Counted from the stretch's first letter, positions 16,360 to 25,196 are shown. The stretch: DNA of 44,352 bases from JANNNF01 sp040385825 (GCA_040385825.1 JAZKGQ010000035.1:1-44352); one strand, 5' to 3'. Notes: generated by a model from the letters alone, not told the origin. Numbers and translations are program-made.

Positions 16360-16562
16360 GGTCCAAACCCTTGGTCCTGGGCGCAAACCACACCCCTGCG
16401 CGGGTCTATCAACTTCGGTCTTTCAGCAAAACACGAAAGATGGCCCCGCGCGGCGATGCGTCAGCGGGGAATACAGCAGAGGAAGGGGCGAAATGCCAAT
16501 CTCATGCCGCCCGTGCTATCCGGTTTTGCGCAACTCGCCAAGGAAAAAGGCCAAGGTTCCGG

Positions 16563-18374
16563 TCAGGCGCGTTCGGCCAGCGCCAGCCATTCTTCCTCGG
16601 CCACCGCGATTGCCTTCTGGCGGTCGGCCATGGCGGCAGAGGCCTTGGCGAATTTGGCAGGTTCGCGGGTGAAGAAATCAGGGTCGGCCATCATCGCGCT
16701 CAGCTTGGCGATCTCGGCCTCCAGCCTGGCGATCTGGTCGGGCAACTGGTCCAGGCGCTTTTTCTCGGTGAAGGTCAGGGTGGGGGCGGGCTTGGGGTCC
16801 GACTTCAGCTCTGCCGCAGAAGGCTTTGATCTGGCAGAGTTGTCGGCGGTTTCCACCACGGCCGACACCACGCGCTGCGCCACATAGTCCGACCAGCCGC
16901 CCGGATAGGCGGTGGCGCGGCCGCGGCCTTCCATCGCCACGGTGGCGGTGGCGATGCGGTCGATGAAATCGCGGTCGTGGCTGACCAGCAGCACGGTGCC
17001 GTCATAGTCGCCGAGGATGTCTTGCAACAGGTCAAGCGTTTCCACGTCCAGATCGTTGGTGGGTTCGTCAAGGATCAGCAGGTTCGACGGTTTCGCCATC
17101 AGCTTGGCCAGCAAGAGCCGGGCCTTTTCGCCGCCCGACAGCGATTTCACCGGGGCGCGGGCCTGGCGTTCGTCGAACAGGAAATCCTTGAGGTATGCCA
17201 CCACATGTTTGGGCACACCGCGCACCATCACCTGGTCCGAAGCCCCCGACACCGCCATGGTCGGATCGCCGGTCAGATTGTCCCACAGGCTGGCGTTGGC
17301 ATCCAGTTGCGCGCGGGTCTGGTCAAAGACGGCGACATCCAGATTGGTGCCCAGCTTGACGCTGCCTGCGTCGGGGTCGATCTCGCCGGTCAGCATTTTC
17401 AAAAGCGTGGTCTTGCCCACCCCATTGGGGCCGACGAAAGCCACCCGGTCGCCCCGAAGCACCCGGATATCAAAGCCTTGCACGATGATCTTGTCATCGA
17501 AGATCTTGGTCAGACCCTTGGCCTCGATCACCCGTTTGCCCGACTGCGGCCCTGCCTCGAATTCCATCGCGGCGGTGCCCTGACGGCGGATCTGTGCGCC
17601 GCGTTCATCCCGCAGCGCGGCCAGCGCCCGCACCCGGCCCTGATTGCGCTTGCGGCGGGCCGAGATGCCCTCGACCGCCCATTTGGCCTCGGCCTTGATC
17701 TTGCGGTCCAGCTTGTGGCGCTGCTCGTCTTCTTCAGCCCAGATAGTTTCGCGCCAGTCCTCGAACCCTTCAAAGCCCAGCTCGCGGCGGCGCACTTCGC
17801 CGCGGTCGATCCAGAGCGTGGCCTTGGTCAAGGCGCGCAGGAAGGCGCGGTCATGGGAAATCAGCACAAAGGCGGTGCGGGTGCCGGACAGTTCCGCCTC
17901 CAGCCACTCGATCGCCTGAATGTCGAGGTGGTTGGTCGGTTCGTCCAGCAGCATCAGCTCGGGCGCTTCGGCCAGCAGTTTGGCAAGGGCGGCGCGGCGG
18001 CGTTCGCCGCCCGATGCGGTGGACACAGGGGTTTCGGGGTTGAACTTCAACCCTTCGGCCACCATCGCGACCTTGTATTCCTCGCCATCCGGCAGGGCGC
18101 TTGCGGCGTAATCGCCAAGGGTGGCAAAGCCCGACAGGTCGGGGTCTTGTTCCATATAGCCGACCTGCACGCCCGGCGGCACGACGCGGGTGCCGGAATC
18201 GGGGGCGACAAGACCTGCCATCACCTTCATCAGGGTGGATTTGCCAGACCCGTTGCGGCCCACCAGCGCCACCCTGTCGCCGGGATGGACCACCAGATCA
18301 AGACCGTCAAAAACCGGATTGCCGCCGAAGGTCAGCGAAATCTGCGAAAGCTGAAGAAGGGGTGCGCGTGCCAT
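16563..18374 (-). CDS. uup: ABC-F family ATPase (Uup-like)
   Basis: A 603-residue cytoplasmic protein with two ABC ATPase domains and no membrane segment. Domain 1 has Walker A GRNGSGKST, signature ASGGERRR and Walker B LMLLDEPTNHLD; domain 2 has GPNGVGKTT, LSGGEKARL and LLILDEPTNDLD. A charged interdomain linker (EEDEQRHKLDRKIKAEAKW) and a C-terminal coiled-coil region (about 530-603, DQIARLEAEIAKLSAMM) match Uup/Uup-like ABC-F proteins, which act on the ribosome and affect precise excision of transposons in E. coli. The start is the ATG at 18374. It is monocistronic. Confidence 0.9.
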   Translation of the reverse strand: MARAPLLQLSQISLTFGGNPVFDGLDLVVHPGDRVALVGRNGSGKSTLMKVMAGLVAPDSGTRVVPPGVQVGYMEQDPDLSGFATLGDYAASALPDGEEYKVAMVAEGLKFNPETPVSTASGGERRRAALAKLLAEAPELMLLDEPTNHLDIQAIEWLEAELSGTRTAFVLISHDRAFLRALTKATLWIDRGEVRRRELGFEGFEDWRETIWAEEDEQRHKLDRKIKAEAKWAVEGISARRKRNQGRVRALAALRDERGAQIRRQGTAAMEFEAGPQSGKRVIEAKGLTKIFDDKIIVQGFDIRVLRGDRVAFVGPNGVGKTTLLKMLTGEIDPDAGSVKLGTNLDVAVFDQTRAQLDANASLWDNLTGDPTMAVSGASDQVMVRGVPKHVVAYLKDFLFDERQARAPVKSLSGGEKARLLLAKLMAKPSNLLILDEPTNDLDVETLDLLQDILGDYDGTVLLVSHDRDFIDRIATATVAMEGRGRATAYPGGWSDYVAQRVVSAVVETADNSARSKPSAAELKSDPKPAPTLTFTEKKRLDQLPDQIARLEAEIAKLSAMMADPDFFTREPAKFAKASAAMADRQKAIAVAEEEWLALAERA

Positions 18375-18442
18375 GATGCGCCGCAGGTAAGGGCGCGCGG
18401 GCGCGGCGTCAACGGCTGACCGTGCAGATGCGGCGAAAAACC

Positions 18443-19186
18443 CTATCCGGCCAGCGCGCGCAAGGCCCGCGCGCGGGCAGCAGGGATGGCGGCAATCTCG
18501 ACGCCGGTAAACACATGCAGCGTGTCCAGATCATGGTCCAGCACGGCGTGATCGCTGACCCAGCCCCCCATCATCAGATAGGTGCGCAAGAGGGGCGGCA
18601 TCGCGGACAGGGCGGCTCTGGCATCGGGCTGGATGGCCTGCAAGGCGGTGGCGAAGGGGTAGATGTGGGGGGCCTTGACGGCGGGGCGCCAGCGGCCGGG
18701 TGCCAGATGCGCCTGTGCCAGAAGCGCCAGCGCCTGCGCATGGCGGCTGGCATCCGCGCCGGGAAAGGACGAACAGCCGAACAACAGCCCCACCCCTTGG
18801 GCATCGACGATGCGGGTCAGCGCGGCCCAGGCCAGACGCAGGATGTCGGGGTCAGGATGATCGGGATGCAGGCAAAAGCGCCCCAGTTCCAGTGTCGGGC
18901 CGGCAAAGCCCTGCAAGCGGTGCAGATCATAGAACTGCGCGGCATAGCTGTGCCCGATGCCCCCTGCGGGCAGCAGCAGCAGCCGAAAACAGCAGACCAG
19001 ATTGCCCGCGCCGTGGTCTTCGACCAGCATGTGCTGGCAGGTGCGGTCGTAGGCATCCCCATCCAGCCGGTCGCCAAGCCCGCGGCGGGCGCGAAAGGCC
19101 AGATGGCGCAGGTCTTGCGCGCGGGCAAGGTCGGCGGGGCCGGCAGCCAGCCGCACGGTATAGCGCCCCTTCACAATCGGCTGCAC
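18443..19186 (-). CDS. olsB: L-ornithine N(alpha)-acyltransferase OlsB-like
   Basis: A 247-residue GNAT-fold acyltransferase of the hemolysin/OlsB family: GRYTVRLAAGPADLARAQDLR at the N-terminus, QHMLVED, ELGRFCLHPD (about residue 121) and LLFGCSSFPG. OlsB transfers a 3-hydroxyacyl group from ACP to ornithine, the first step of ornithine-lipid synthesis, a phosphorus-free membrane lipid common in Rhodobacteraceae. The start is GTG at 19186. A separate lysophospholipid-type acyltransferase at 39550-40443 might supply the second step, but that pairing is only an inference. Confidence 0.85.
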   Translation of the reverse strand: MQPIVKGRYTVRLAAGPADLARAQDLRHLAFRARRGLGDRLDGDAYDRTCQHMLVEDHGAGNLVCCFRLLLLPAGGIGHSYAAQFYDLHRLQGFAGPTLELGRFCLHPDHPDPDILRLAWAALTRIVDAQGVGLLFGCSSFPGADASRHAQALALLAQAHLAPGRWRPAVKAPHIYPFATALQAIQPDARAALSAMPPLLRTYLMMGGWVSDHAVLDHDLDTLHVFTGVEIAAIPAARARALRALAG

Positions 19187-19301
19187 GGACGGCCCCTCCT
19201 CTTGCGCCTGCGCGCGCGGACCTTAAGTTTGGCGGCAAGGGACGACAGGTGCAAGACGTGTCGCCGCCCCCCGCACAAGACATGGGCAAAGGACAGGCAG
19301 G

Positions 19302-19697
19302 ATGGACAAGATCGTAAAATCGGATGCGGAATGGCGGGCACAACTGTCAGAGCTGGCCTACAAGGTCACCCGCAAACATGGCACCGAACGCGCGGGCAGC
19401 CATGACGATTTCCCCAAAGGCCCCGGCACCTATCGCTGTGTCTGCTGCGATGCGCCGCTGTTCGATCAGGCGACCAAGTTCGAATCGGGCACCGGCTGGC
19501 CGTCGTTCTATGCGCCGCTCGGGGCCGAACAGGTGGGCGAAACCGTGGACCGCAGCTTTTTCATGAAGCGCACCGAAGTCCATTGCAACCGCTGCGAGGC
19601 GCATCTGGGCCATGTGTTCCCCGATGGCCCGGCCCCTACCGGCCTGCGGTACTGCATGAACGGCGTGGCGATGACCTTCGAGCCTGCCGCAGACTGA
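19302..19697 (+). CDS. msrB: Peptide-methionine (R)-S-oxide reductase MsrB
   Basis: A 131-residue, complete MsrB that reduces methionine-R-sulfoxide in proteins. Two zinc CxxC motifs (CVCCD and CNRCE), the GTGWPSFYAPL motif and the catalytic GLRYCMNGVAM are all intact. The start ATG at 19302 gives MDKIVKSDAEW and is preceded by GGCAGG. It has no signal peptide, so it is cytoplasmic. It is convergent with bamE; a 9-bp hairpin separates them. Confidence 0.96.
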   Translation: MDKIVKSDAEWRAQLSELAYKVTRKHGTERAGSHDDFPKGPGTYRCVCCDAPLFDQATKFESGTGWPSFYAPLGAEQVGETVDRSFFMKRTEVHCNRCEAHLGHVFPDGPAPTGLRYCMNGVAMTFEPAAD

Positions 19698-19710
19698 TCA
19701 GGAACAACGC

Positions 19711-19733
19711 GCCGGGGCATCGTCTGCCCCGGC
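19711..19733. terminator. Hairpin between convergent msrB and bamE
   Basis: GCCGGGGCA, 5-base loop TCGTC, TGCCCCGGC: a perfect 9-bp stem. There is no T-run on either strand, so it may be a weak or Rho-assisted end for both genes. Confidence 0.5.
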
Positions 19734-19751
19734 GGCTTGAGGCAGGCCCGG

Positions 19752-20237
19752 CTATTGCAGCAGCGTATCCGCGCCGACACGGCCAAAGTTGCTGAACAAC
19801 TGGTTGATCAGGCCGATGCCCTTGATGTTGGATTCGGTCACACGGCGCGAGATCGCCACGACCTGCCCCTGTTCCAGCCCGAAGCGTTCGATGTTCTGCA
19901 CCGTGCCTGCCGGTGAAAACGTGATGGCCAGCACCTGACGGTCAATCTCTTGCGGTTCACGCGGGCCGAAAAACCGATAGCGGCTCTGGACGTAGAACCA
20001 GCCTTCGTCGTTCAGCAGACCGGCCGCCGTGGGGCGGCCAACCTTTTCGGCCACGGTATCTTGCGTGTCCTTGCCCACCTCGATCTGGGCCAGTTCAGCC
20101 TCGGTCGGGACATAGCCATGGTTGCGGAAGGTTGCAGCACAGGCTGCGACCGACATGACCAGCAGCGCCGCCGCCAGCATGCGTGCCGCACGCTTCAGGC
20201 CCGTGCCACCTGTGCGTGCCTGTAAAGTCTTTGCCAT
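19752..20237 (-). CDS. bamE: Outer-membrane assembly lipoprotein BamE (SmpA/OmlA)
   Basis: A 161-residue lipoprotein precursor. A basic N-terminus and hydrophobic stretch lead to the lipobox SVAAC, with the lipidated Cys at residue 33. The BamE domain follows (VGKDTQDTVAEKVGRP, then DEGWFYVQSRYRFF and a C-terminal VVAISRRVTESNI). BamE supports the BAM complex that inserts beta-barrel proteins. I place the start at the ATG at 20237 because AGGGCAGGA precedes it at good spacing; an ATG four codons earlier is possible. It is divergent from the DUF177 gene. Confidence 0.9.
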   Translation of the reverse strand: MAKTLQARTGGTGLKRAARMLAAALLVMSVAACAATFRNHGYVPTEAELAQIEVGKDTQDTVAEKVGRPTAAGLLNDEGWFYVQSRYRFFGPREPQEIDRQVLAITFSPAGTVQNIERFGLEQGQVVAISRRVTESNIKGIGLINQLFSNFGRVGADTLLQ

Positions 20238-20523
20238 TCCTGCCCTCATGCAACCTTGCCCTGCCCTGATCTGCCCGCTGCGCCCCGCCCGTTGCGCCAT
20301 GCCACCCTTGCACGACGACGAGAAGCCTTCTATCGGAAAGTCCTGATCCTCGGGCAGTCCCCTGCCCTTGTGCCCCGGATAACAGAAGCCCCGCCCTTTG
20401 TTCAAGAAAGGAACAGAGGTAAGGAAGAAAGGTCCGGCCCCGGCAATCCTTGTGACAGGGTGCAAAAGTCGGGGTGCAAAAGAAGGGGCAAGCTGCGCCC
20501 CGCCCCACCAGAAGGTGATCGAC

Positions 20524-21102
20524 ATGACCCAGACCCCCTCTATCCCGCTGACCCTGCCCTACCGCAGCGCGGCGCTGTCGGACCGCAAGCCCACCCGGTT
20601 CAAACTGACGCCCGATGCCGACACCCGCGCCGCGATGGCCGCAGCCCTGGATGTGCTGGCCGTGACCCATTTCCAGTTCGAGGGCGAGATCACCCCCTCG
20701 GGCCGCCATGACTTTCGCCTGAAAGCCGAGATGCAGGCGCGGGTGGTGCAGGCCTGCATCGTGACGCTGGCCCCGGTGCCGGTGACGCTGCATGAAACCG
20801 TCAACCGCCGTTACAGTGCCGATGCGCTGGAACCCGATGGCGAGGAGGTCGAGATGCTGGACGACACGCTGGACCCGCTGCCCGAAGTGCTGGATGTGGG
20901 CGAGGTCGCGCTGGAGGCGCTGGCGCTGGCGCTGCCCTTGTATCCGCGCGCGCCGGGGGCTGCGCTGGCCGAGACGGTGTTTGCCGCCCCCGGCAATGCG
21001 CCGCTGACCGATGCCGACCTGAAACCCTTTGCCGGTCTGGCCGGGTTGAAGGACCGGCTGTCCGGCGCCAGACCGGGCGACGACGAGGGCAGCACGGGCT
21101 GA
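20524..21102 (+). CDS. yceD: DUF177 (YceD-like) protein
   Basis: A 192-residue, acidic protein beginning MTQTPSIPLTLPYRSAAL. The DUF177 core includes FEGEITPSGRHDFRLKAEMQARVVQAC (residues about 52-78) and a conserved acidic segment DDTLDPLPEVLDVGEVALEALAL. YceD-family proteins nearly always precede rpmF and are implicated in 23S rRNA processing or accumulation in plants and bacteria. The ATG at 20524 is used; the frame is open upstream but without homology. It is the first gene of the yceD-rpmF-plsX-fabH-ihfA-merR region. Confidence 0.88.
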   Translation: MTQTPSIPLTLPYRSAALSDRKPTRFKLTPDADTRAAMAAALDVLAVTHFQFEGEITPSGRHDFRLKAEMQARVVQACIVTLAPVPVTLHETVNRRYSADALEPDGEEVEMLDDTLDPLPEVLDVGEVALEALALALPLYPRAPGAALAETVFAAPGNAPLTDADLKPFAGLAGLKDRLSGARPGDDEGSTG

Positions 21103-21148
21103 GTTTTGCCGCCCCGTGCCTGCCATGCGTTGCGCGAAACAATGGGGC

Positions 21149-21176
21149 TTGCGCCCGGACCAAATCCGAGTATGTT
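21149..21176 (+). promoter_or_regulatory. Possible sigma-70 promoter of rpmF
   Basis: TTGCGC (21149-21154), 16-base spacer and TATGTT (21171-21176) lie about 115 bases upstream of rpmF. This fits the gap between yceD and rpmF being long enough for an internal promoter. Not tested. Confidence 0.35.
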
Positions 21177-21290
21177 CCGCGCTTCATTCAGGCTGTGAAC
21201 AGCATCGGTCGGGTCTTGCCCGTTGAACGCTTAACGGGCTGATTATACAGGAAACTCCGGGGCACGTCCCCACTACCCGAGGTCGTGACC

Positions 21291-21497
21291 ATGGCTGTCC
21301 CGCAGAACCGCACCACCAAATCCCGCCGCAACATGCGTCGTTCGCACGACGCGCTGGTTGCCGCAAACCCCAACGAATGCTCCAACTGTGGCGAGCTGAA
21401 GCGCCCGCACCACGTGTGCGGTGCCTGCGGTCACTATGACGCCCGCGAAGTTGTGGCCGTGACCCGCGACGTGGACCTTGACGAGGACGCGGCGTAA
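21291..21497 (+). CDS. rpmF: 50S ribosomal protein L32
   Basis: A 68-residue L32: MAVPQNRTTKSRRNMRRSHD with a zinc ribbon of two CxxC pairs (CSNCGELKRPHHVCGAC). The ATG at 21291 is the canonical start; a codon six bases earlier is in frame but less likely. It precedes plsX by 29 bases, the classical coupling of a ribosomal protein gene to fatty-acid/phospholipid genes. Confidence 0.97.
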   Translation: MAVPQNRTTKSRRNMRRSHDALVAANPNECSNCGELKRPHHVCGACGHYDAREVVAVTRDVDLDEDAA

Positions 21498-21526
21498 GCC
21501 GCCTGTCATCGCGCGCAGTCTCGCAG

Positions 21527-22648
21527 ATGGCCAACGCATCCTTGGATACGGCGACCAGACGTGCTGCGCCTGTGGTTATTTCCGTTGATGCCATGGGTGG
21601 CGATCAGGGACCGGCAATCGTTGTTGCCGGTCTTGTCGATTCGGCCGCCCGCAACCCGTCGCTGCATTTCATCGTGCATGGCGATCAGGCCGAACTTGAC
21701 CGCCTGATTGCCCGCCACCCCGATCTGGCGCCGCGCTGCACGGTGCGCCATGCGCCGCGCGTGGTGACGATGAATGACAAGCCCAGTCAGGTGATGCGCC
21801 ACGGCGATGGCACCTCGATGTGGTCGGCCATCGAATCCGTCAAGAATGGCGAGGCCACGGTTGCCGTGTCCTGCGGCAATACCGGCGCGCTGATGGCGGT
21901 GTCGATGATCCGCCTGCGCAAGCTGCCGGGGGTGAACCGCCCGGCGATCGCCTGCCTGTGGCCGTCGCGCAATCCGGGCGGGTTCAACGTGATGCTGGAC
22001 GTGGGCGCCGACATCAAAGCCGAGGCCGATGACCTGCTGCAATTCGCCATCATGGGCGCATCCTATGCCCGCAACGGCATGGGTCTTGCCCGCCCGCGTG
22101 TCGGCCTGCTGAACGTGGGCACCGAGGAACACAAGGGCCGGGCCGAGTTGAAACTGGCGCATGACAAACTGGCCGAGGCTGCGGCGCAGGGCGATTACGA
22201 TTATGTCGGCTTTGTCGAAGGCGGCGATATTCCGTCTGACCGGGTGGATGTGATCGTGACTGACGGCTTCACCGGCAACATCGCGCTGAAGACCGGCGAA
22301 GGCACCGCCAAGCTGATTTCCGATTTCATGAAACAGGCGTTCAACGCGGGCATCTTGTCGAAATTCGCGGCGCTGCTGGCACTGAACTCCTTGAAACGGC
22401 TGCAAAAACGCATCGACCCGCGCCGGGTGAATGGCGGCGTGTTTCTGGGGCTGAACGGCACGGTTGTCAAATCGCACGGATCAGCCGATGCCACCGGGGT
22501 TGCGGCGGCGATCGGGCTTGCGTCGCAACTGGCGGCGGCGGGTTTCAACGACAGGCTGGCGGCACGGGTTGCGGCGATGCACCAGGCGGGCCAGGATACA
22601 GATGGGCAGGACGCCGCAATCGGCGCAGGGGACGGGCAAGTCGAATGA
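21527..22648 (+). CDS. plsX: Phosphate acyltransferase PlsX
   Basis: A 373-residue PlsX that converts acyl-ACP to acyl-phosphate for phospholipid synthesis with PlsY. Signatures: SVDAMGGDQGP at the N-terminus, SCGNTGALMA (about residue 118), NVGTEEHKGR (about 200) and the C-terminal VTDGFTGNIALKTGEG. The ATG at 21527 gives MANASLDTATRR. Its stop overlaps the fabH start by four bases, indicating translational coupling between acyl-ACP use and chain initiation. Confidence 0.96.
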   Translation: MANASLDTATRRAAPVVISVDAMGGDQGPAIVVAGLVDSAARNPSLHFIVHGDQAELDRLIARHPDLAPRCTVRHAPRVVTMNDKPSQVMRHGDGTSMWSAIESVKNGEATVAVSCGNTGALMAVSMIRLRKLPGVNRPAIACLWPSRNPGGFNVMLDVGADIKAEADDLLQFAIMGASYARNGMGLARPRVGLLNVGTEEHKGRAELKLAHDKLAEAAAQGDYDYVGFVEGGDIPSDRVDVIVTDGFTGNIALKTGEGTAKLISDFMKQAFNAGILSKFAALLALNSLKRLQKRIDPRRVNGGVFLGLNGTVVKSHGSADATGVAAAIGLASQLAAAGFNDRLAARVAAMHQAGQDTDGQDAAIGAGDGQVE

Positions 22649-23616
22649 CGATACGCGCCACGGTCAGGGGCGTCGGGCACTATCTGCCCGACCGGATTGT
22701 CGCCAATGCCGATCTTGAATCGCTGGTCGACACCACCAATGAATGGATCAAGACCCGCTCCGGCATCGAACGCCGCCACTTTGCCGCCGAAGGGCAGACC
22801 ACCTCAGACCTCGCGCTGCGGGCGGCCCAGGCCGCACTGGCCGATGCGGGGCTGGCGGGCGATGACATTGACGCCATCGTGCTGGCCACCTCGACCGCCG
22901 ATCTGACCTTTCCCTCGGCGGCCACCATGGTACAGGCCGGGCTTGGCATGACGCGGGGCTTTGCGTTTGACGTGCAGGCGGTCTGCGCCGGGTTCGTCTT
23001 TGCGCTGACCACGGCGAATGCGCTGATCGTGTCGGGGCAGGCCAACCGGGTGCTGGTGATCGGGGCCGAAACCTTCAGCCGGTTGATGGACTGGACGGAC
23101 CGGTCCACCTGCGTCCTGTTTGGCGACGGGGCGGGGGCGCTGGTGCTGGAAGGCACGCAAAGTGCGGGCGATTCGACCGACCGCGGCATCCTTGCGACCG
23201 ATCTGCACAGCGACGGGCGGTTCAAGGATCTGCTGTTCGTCGATGGTGGCACCTCGACCGGCACCACCGGGCACCTGCGGATGCAGGGCAAGGAAGTGTT
23301 CCGCCATGCCGTTGAAAAGCTGGCAGAAACCGCCCATGCAGCCCTTGAAAAGGCCGGGCTTGGGGCGGATGACGTGACCTGGATCGTGCCGCATCAGGCC
23401 AATATCCGCATCATCGAAGGCACGGCCAAACGCATGGGCGTCGGCATGGACCGCGTGGTGGTGACCGTGCAGGACCATGGCAACACCTCGGCGGCCTCGA
23501 TCCCGCTTGCGCTGTCGGTCGGGGTTGCGCGGGGCCAGATCAAACGCGGCGATCTGATCGTGACCGAGGCCATCGGCGGCGGTCTGGCCTGGGGTTCGGT
23601 GGTTCTGCGCTGGTAG
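22645..23616 (+). CDS. fabH: 3-oxoacyl-[ACP] synthase III FabH
   Basis: A 323-residue, complete FabH that condenses acetyl-CoA with malonyl-ACP to start type II fatty-acid synthesis. The catalytic triad is visible: Cys in VQAVCAGFVFAL (about residue 113), His in VPHQANIRIIEG (about 250) and Asn in HGNTSAASIPLAL (about 280). The GGGLAWGSVVLRW C-terminus is typical. The start ATG overlaps the plsX stop. The end is followed by a 13-bp tandem repeat in the ihfA leader. Confidence 0.97.
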   Translation: MTIRATVRGVGHYLPDRIVANADLESLVDTTNEWIKTRSGIERRHFAAEGQTTSDLALRAAQAALADAGLAGDDIDAIVLATSTADLTFPSAATMVQAGLGMTRGFAFDVQAVCAGFVFALTTANALIVSGQANRVLVIGAETFSRLMDWTDRSTCVLFGDGAGALVLEGTQSAGDSTDRGILATDLHSDGRFKDLLFVDGGTSTGTTGHLRMQGKEVFRHAVEKLAETAHAALEKAGLGADDVTWIVPHQANIRIIEGTAKRMGVGMDRVVVTVQDHGNTSAASIPLALSVGVARGQIKRGDLIVTEAIGGGLAWGSVVLRW

Positions 23617-23627
23617 GGCCGTCTTAA

Positions 23628-23692
23628 AGTCGGGTTCCAAGTGGTTGTTCCAAATGGTTGTTCCAGACAGTGGGTCCAGACAGTTGGTCTTG
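23628..23692. repeat. 13-bp degenerate tandem repeat, five copies, upstream of ihfA
   Basis: Five consecutive 13-base units: AGTCGGGTTCCAA, GTGGTTGTTCCAA, ATGGTTGTTCCAG, ACAGTGGGTCCAG and ACAGTTGGTCTTG. They share a GGTTGTTCCAR-like core and fill the gap between fabH and the ihfA promoter region, ending 52 bases before the ihfA start. Confidence 0.8.
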
Positions 23693-23744
23693 ACTCACAA
23701 TTCCATCCCGCGCATCGTATGCCGAAATAGTCCGGGGGGATGTG

Positions 23745-24047
23745 ATGAGCGAAAAGACTCTGACGCGTATGGACCTTAGCGAAGCCGTGTTCCGCGAAGT
23801 GGGGCTGAGCCGCAACGAATCTGCCTCGCTGGTCGAGGCGGTGTTGCTGCACATGTCCGATGCCTTGGCGGGCGGCGAGACGGTGAAAATCTCGTCCTTC
23901 GGCACGTTTTCGGTGCGCGACAAATCGGCCCGTGTCGGGCGCAACCCGAAAACCGGCGATGAGGTTCCGATCAGCCCGCGCCGTGTTCTGACCTTCCGCC
24001 CCTCGCACCTGATGAAGGACCGCGTGGCGGCCGGCAAAAAACGCTGA
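23745..24047 (+). CDS. ihfA: Integration host factor subunit alpha
   Basis: A 100-residue DNA-bending protein of the HU/IHF family. The DNA-binding arm GRNPKTGDEVPISPRR carries the Pro residue that intercalates into DNA, and LTRMDLSEAVFREVGLS at the N-terminus is typical of IHF-alpha. I use the ATG at 23745; a GTG just before it is less likely. It is followed 14 bases later by a MerR gene, the conserved ihfA-merR order. Confidence 0.95.
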   Translation: MSEKTLTRMDLSEAVFREVGLSRNESASLVEAVLLHMSDALAGGETVKISSFGTFSVRDKSARVGRNPKTGDEVPISPRRVLTFRPSHLMKDRVAAGKKR

Positions 24048-24061
24048 GGCGAGGGTAGCGG

Positions 24062-24988
24062 ATGGAGAAGTCTGCCGACGCCTTCCGCACCATCAGCGAG
24101 GTCGCCGATCTGCTGGAAACCCCGGCCCATGTGCTGCGGTTCTGGGAAAGCCGGTTTCCGCAGATCAAGCCTGTGAAGCGCGCAGGGGGGCGGCGCTACT
24201 ATCGCCCGTCGGATGTGGCTTTGCTGACCGGAATCAAGCAGTTGCTGCATGATGAGGGCATGACCATCCGGGGTGTGCAGCGCATCTTGCGCGAACAGGG
24301 CGTGCGGCATGTGGCGGGACTGACCGACGATCCGTCGCCCGAGGAAGAAGCATTGGAGGCCGCGATGCTGGCGCGGCTGGATGTCGAAGAGGTTTTCCCG
24401 CGCACCACGCTGGAAATCGCCGCCGAACAGGCGCTGGCGCTGGAGGCCGCACTTGACGCCGCTCCTGTGGCCGTGGTGTTGCCGTTCCGCTTGCCCGAGG
24501 CGATGGCAGAGGCGGCTGTGACGCCGGCCCCCGCCCTGCCCGACGATTCCTCCGGCGCGCCGAACCATCAGGATGAGATGACAGACGAGATCACCTTTCA
24601 TGCGGCAGATGTGGGGCCGGTTGACGTGGCGCCAGTGGACGTGGCTCCGGTAGACGTGGGGCCGGGACCAGAACTGCCCGCCACGCCCAAAGGCCCGGCG
24701 CTGACGCTGACCTCGGTGACCGGGGCCACAAGGACGCCCGCGCCCCTGCCAGCGGAAGCAACGGCAGAATCGGTGCCGGACTTGCCCGCCGCAGCGCCCC
24801 CAGAATCGGCGCCCCCGGAACCCGCGCCCGAGGGGGCAGAGCCGCCGCCACCGCCGCTTGGCAACCGTCTGCGCGCCCTGCCCCGCACCGCGCTTGCCGC
24901 GCGGCAAGACGAGGCCCGCGCCGCGTTGGCGCGGCTGACGGCCCTGCGCAATCGTCTGGCCAACCCGGTTTCACCGCCACGCAACTAA
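24062..24988 (+). CDS. MerR-family regulator with long Pro/Ala-rich C-terminal extension
   Basis: A 308-residue protein. The N-terminal MerR helix-turn-helix (about residues 8-76; SEVADLLETPAHVLRFWESR and RRYYRPSDVALL) is followed by a dimerisation helix (IKQLLHDEGMTIRGVQRIL). The rest, about 200 residues, is low-complexity Ala/Pro/Val, with three or four VDVAP repeats at about residues 182-198. The partner ihfA precedes it by 14 bases. In E. coli-like relatives the same slot holds a short MerR gene, so the tail is an extension. No effector-binding cysteines are visible; the ligand is unknown. Confidence 0.88.
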   Translation: MEKSADAFRTISEVADLLETPAHVLRFWESRFPQIKPVKRAGGRRYYRPSDVALLTGIKQLLHDEGMTIRGVQRILREQGVRHVAGLTDDPSPEEEALEAAMLARLDVEEVFPRTTLEIAAEQALALEAALDAAPVAVVLPFRLPEAMAEAAVTPAPALPDDSSGAPNHQDEMTDEITFHAADVGPVDVAPVDVAPVDVGPGPELPATPKGPALTLTSVTGATRTPAPLPAEATAESVPDLPAAAPPESAPPEPAPEGAEPPPPPLGNRLRALPRTALAARQDEARAALARLTALRNRLANPVSPPRN

Positions 24989-25051
24989 CCCGGCAAAAGA
25001 TGCGCTTATCTGCTTGCCCCCGCCCGAAAATGGGGTATGAAGCCCCTGTGT

Positions 25052-25129
25052 CGGGCCGTAGCGCAGCCTGGTTAGCGCGTCCGTCTGGGGGGCGGGAGGT
25101 CGAGAGTTCGAATCTCTCCGGCCCGACCA
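25052..25129 (+). tRNA. tRNA-Pro (anticodon GGG)
   Basis: A 78-base cloverleaf with encoded CCA. The acceptor stem CGGGCCG pairs with CGGCCCG before ACCA. The anticodon arm TCCGT-CTGGGGG-GCGGG has anticodon GGG at 25087-25089, the variable loop is AGGTC, and the T arm is GAGAG-TTCGAAT-CTCTC. It sits 63 bases after the MerR gene and 67 bases before dcd, the usual position of this tRNA in Rhodobacteraceae. Confidence 0.97.
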
Positions 25130-25196
25130 AAGTAAACCTGCCCGCCGGCCGCAAGGTCGCGCGGGCGGTTTCTTTTTGCGACTTGAGGGGGCTTTG

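Noticed and set aside
20458..20482. Direct repeat GGGTGCAAAAG twice in the bamE-yceD gap
   Set aside because: Only two copies of 11 bases; too short to assert a function.
23628..23692. 13-bp repeat array as a CRISPR
   Set aside because: Units are directly adjacent, degenerate and without spacers, and no cas genes are present.
25021..25051. Extra structured RNA just upstream of tRNA-Pro
   Set aside because: Only a weak GGGG/CCCC pairing is visible; no more than leader sequence.
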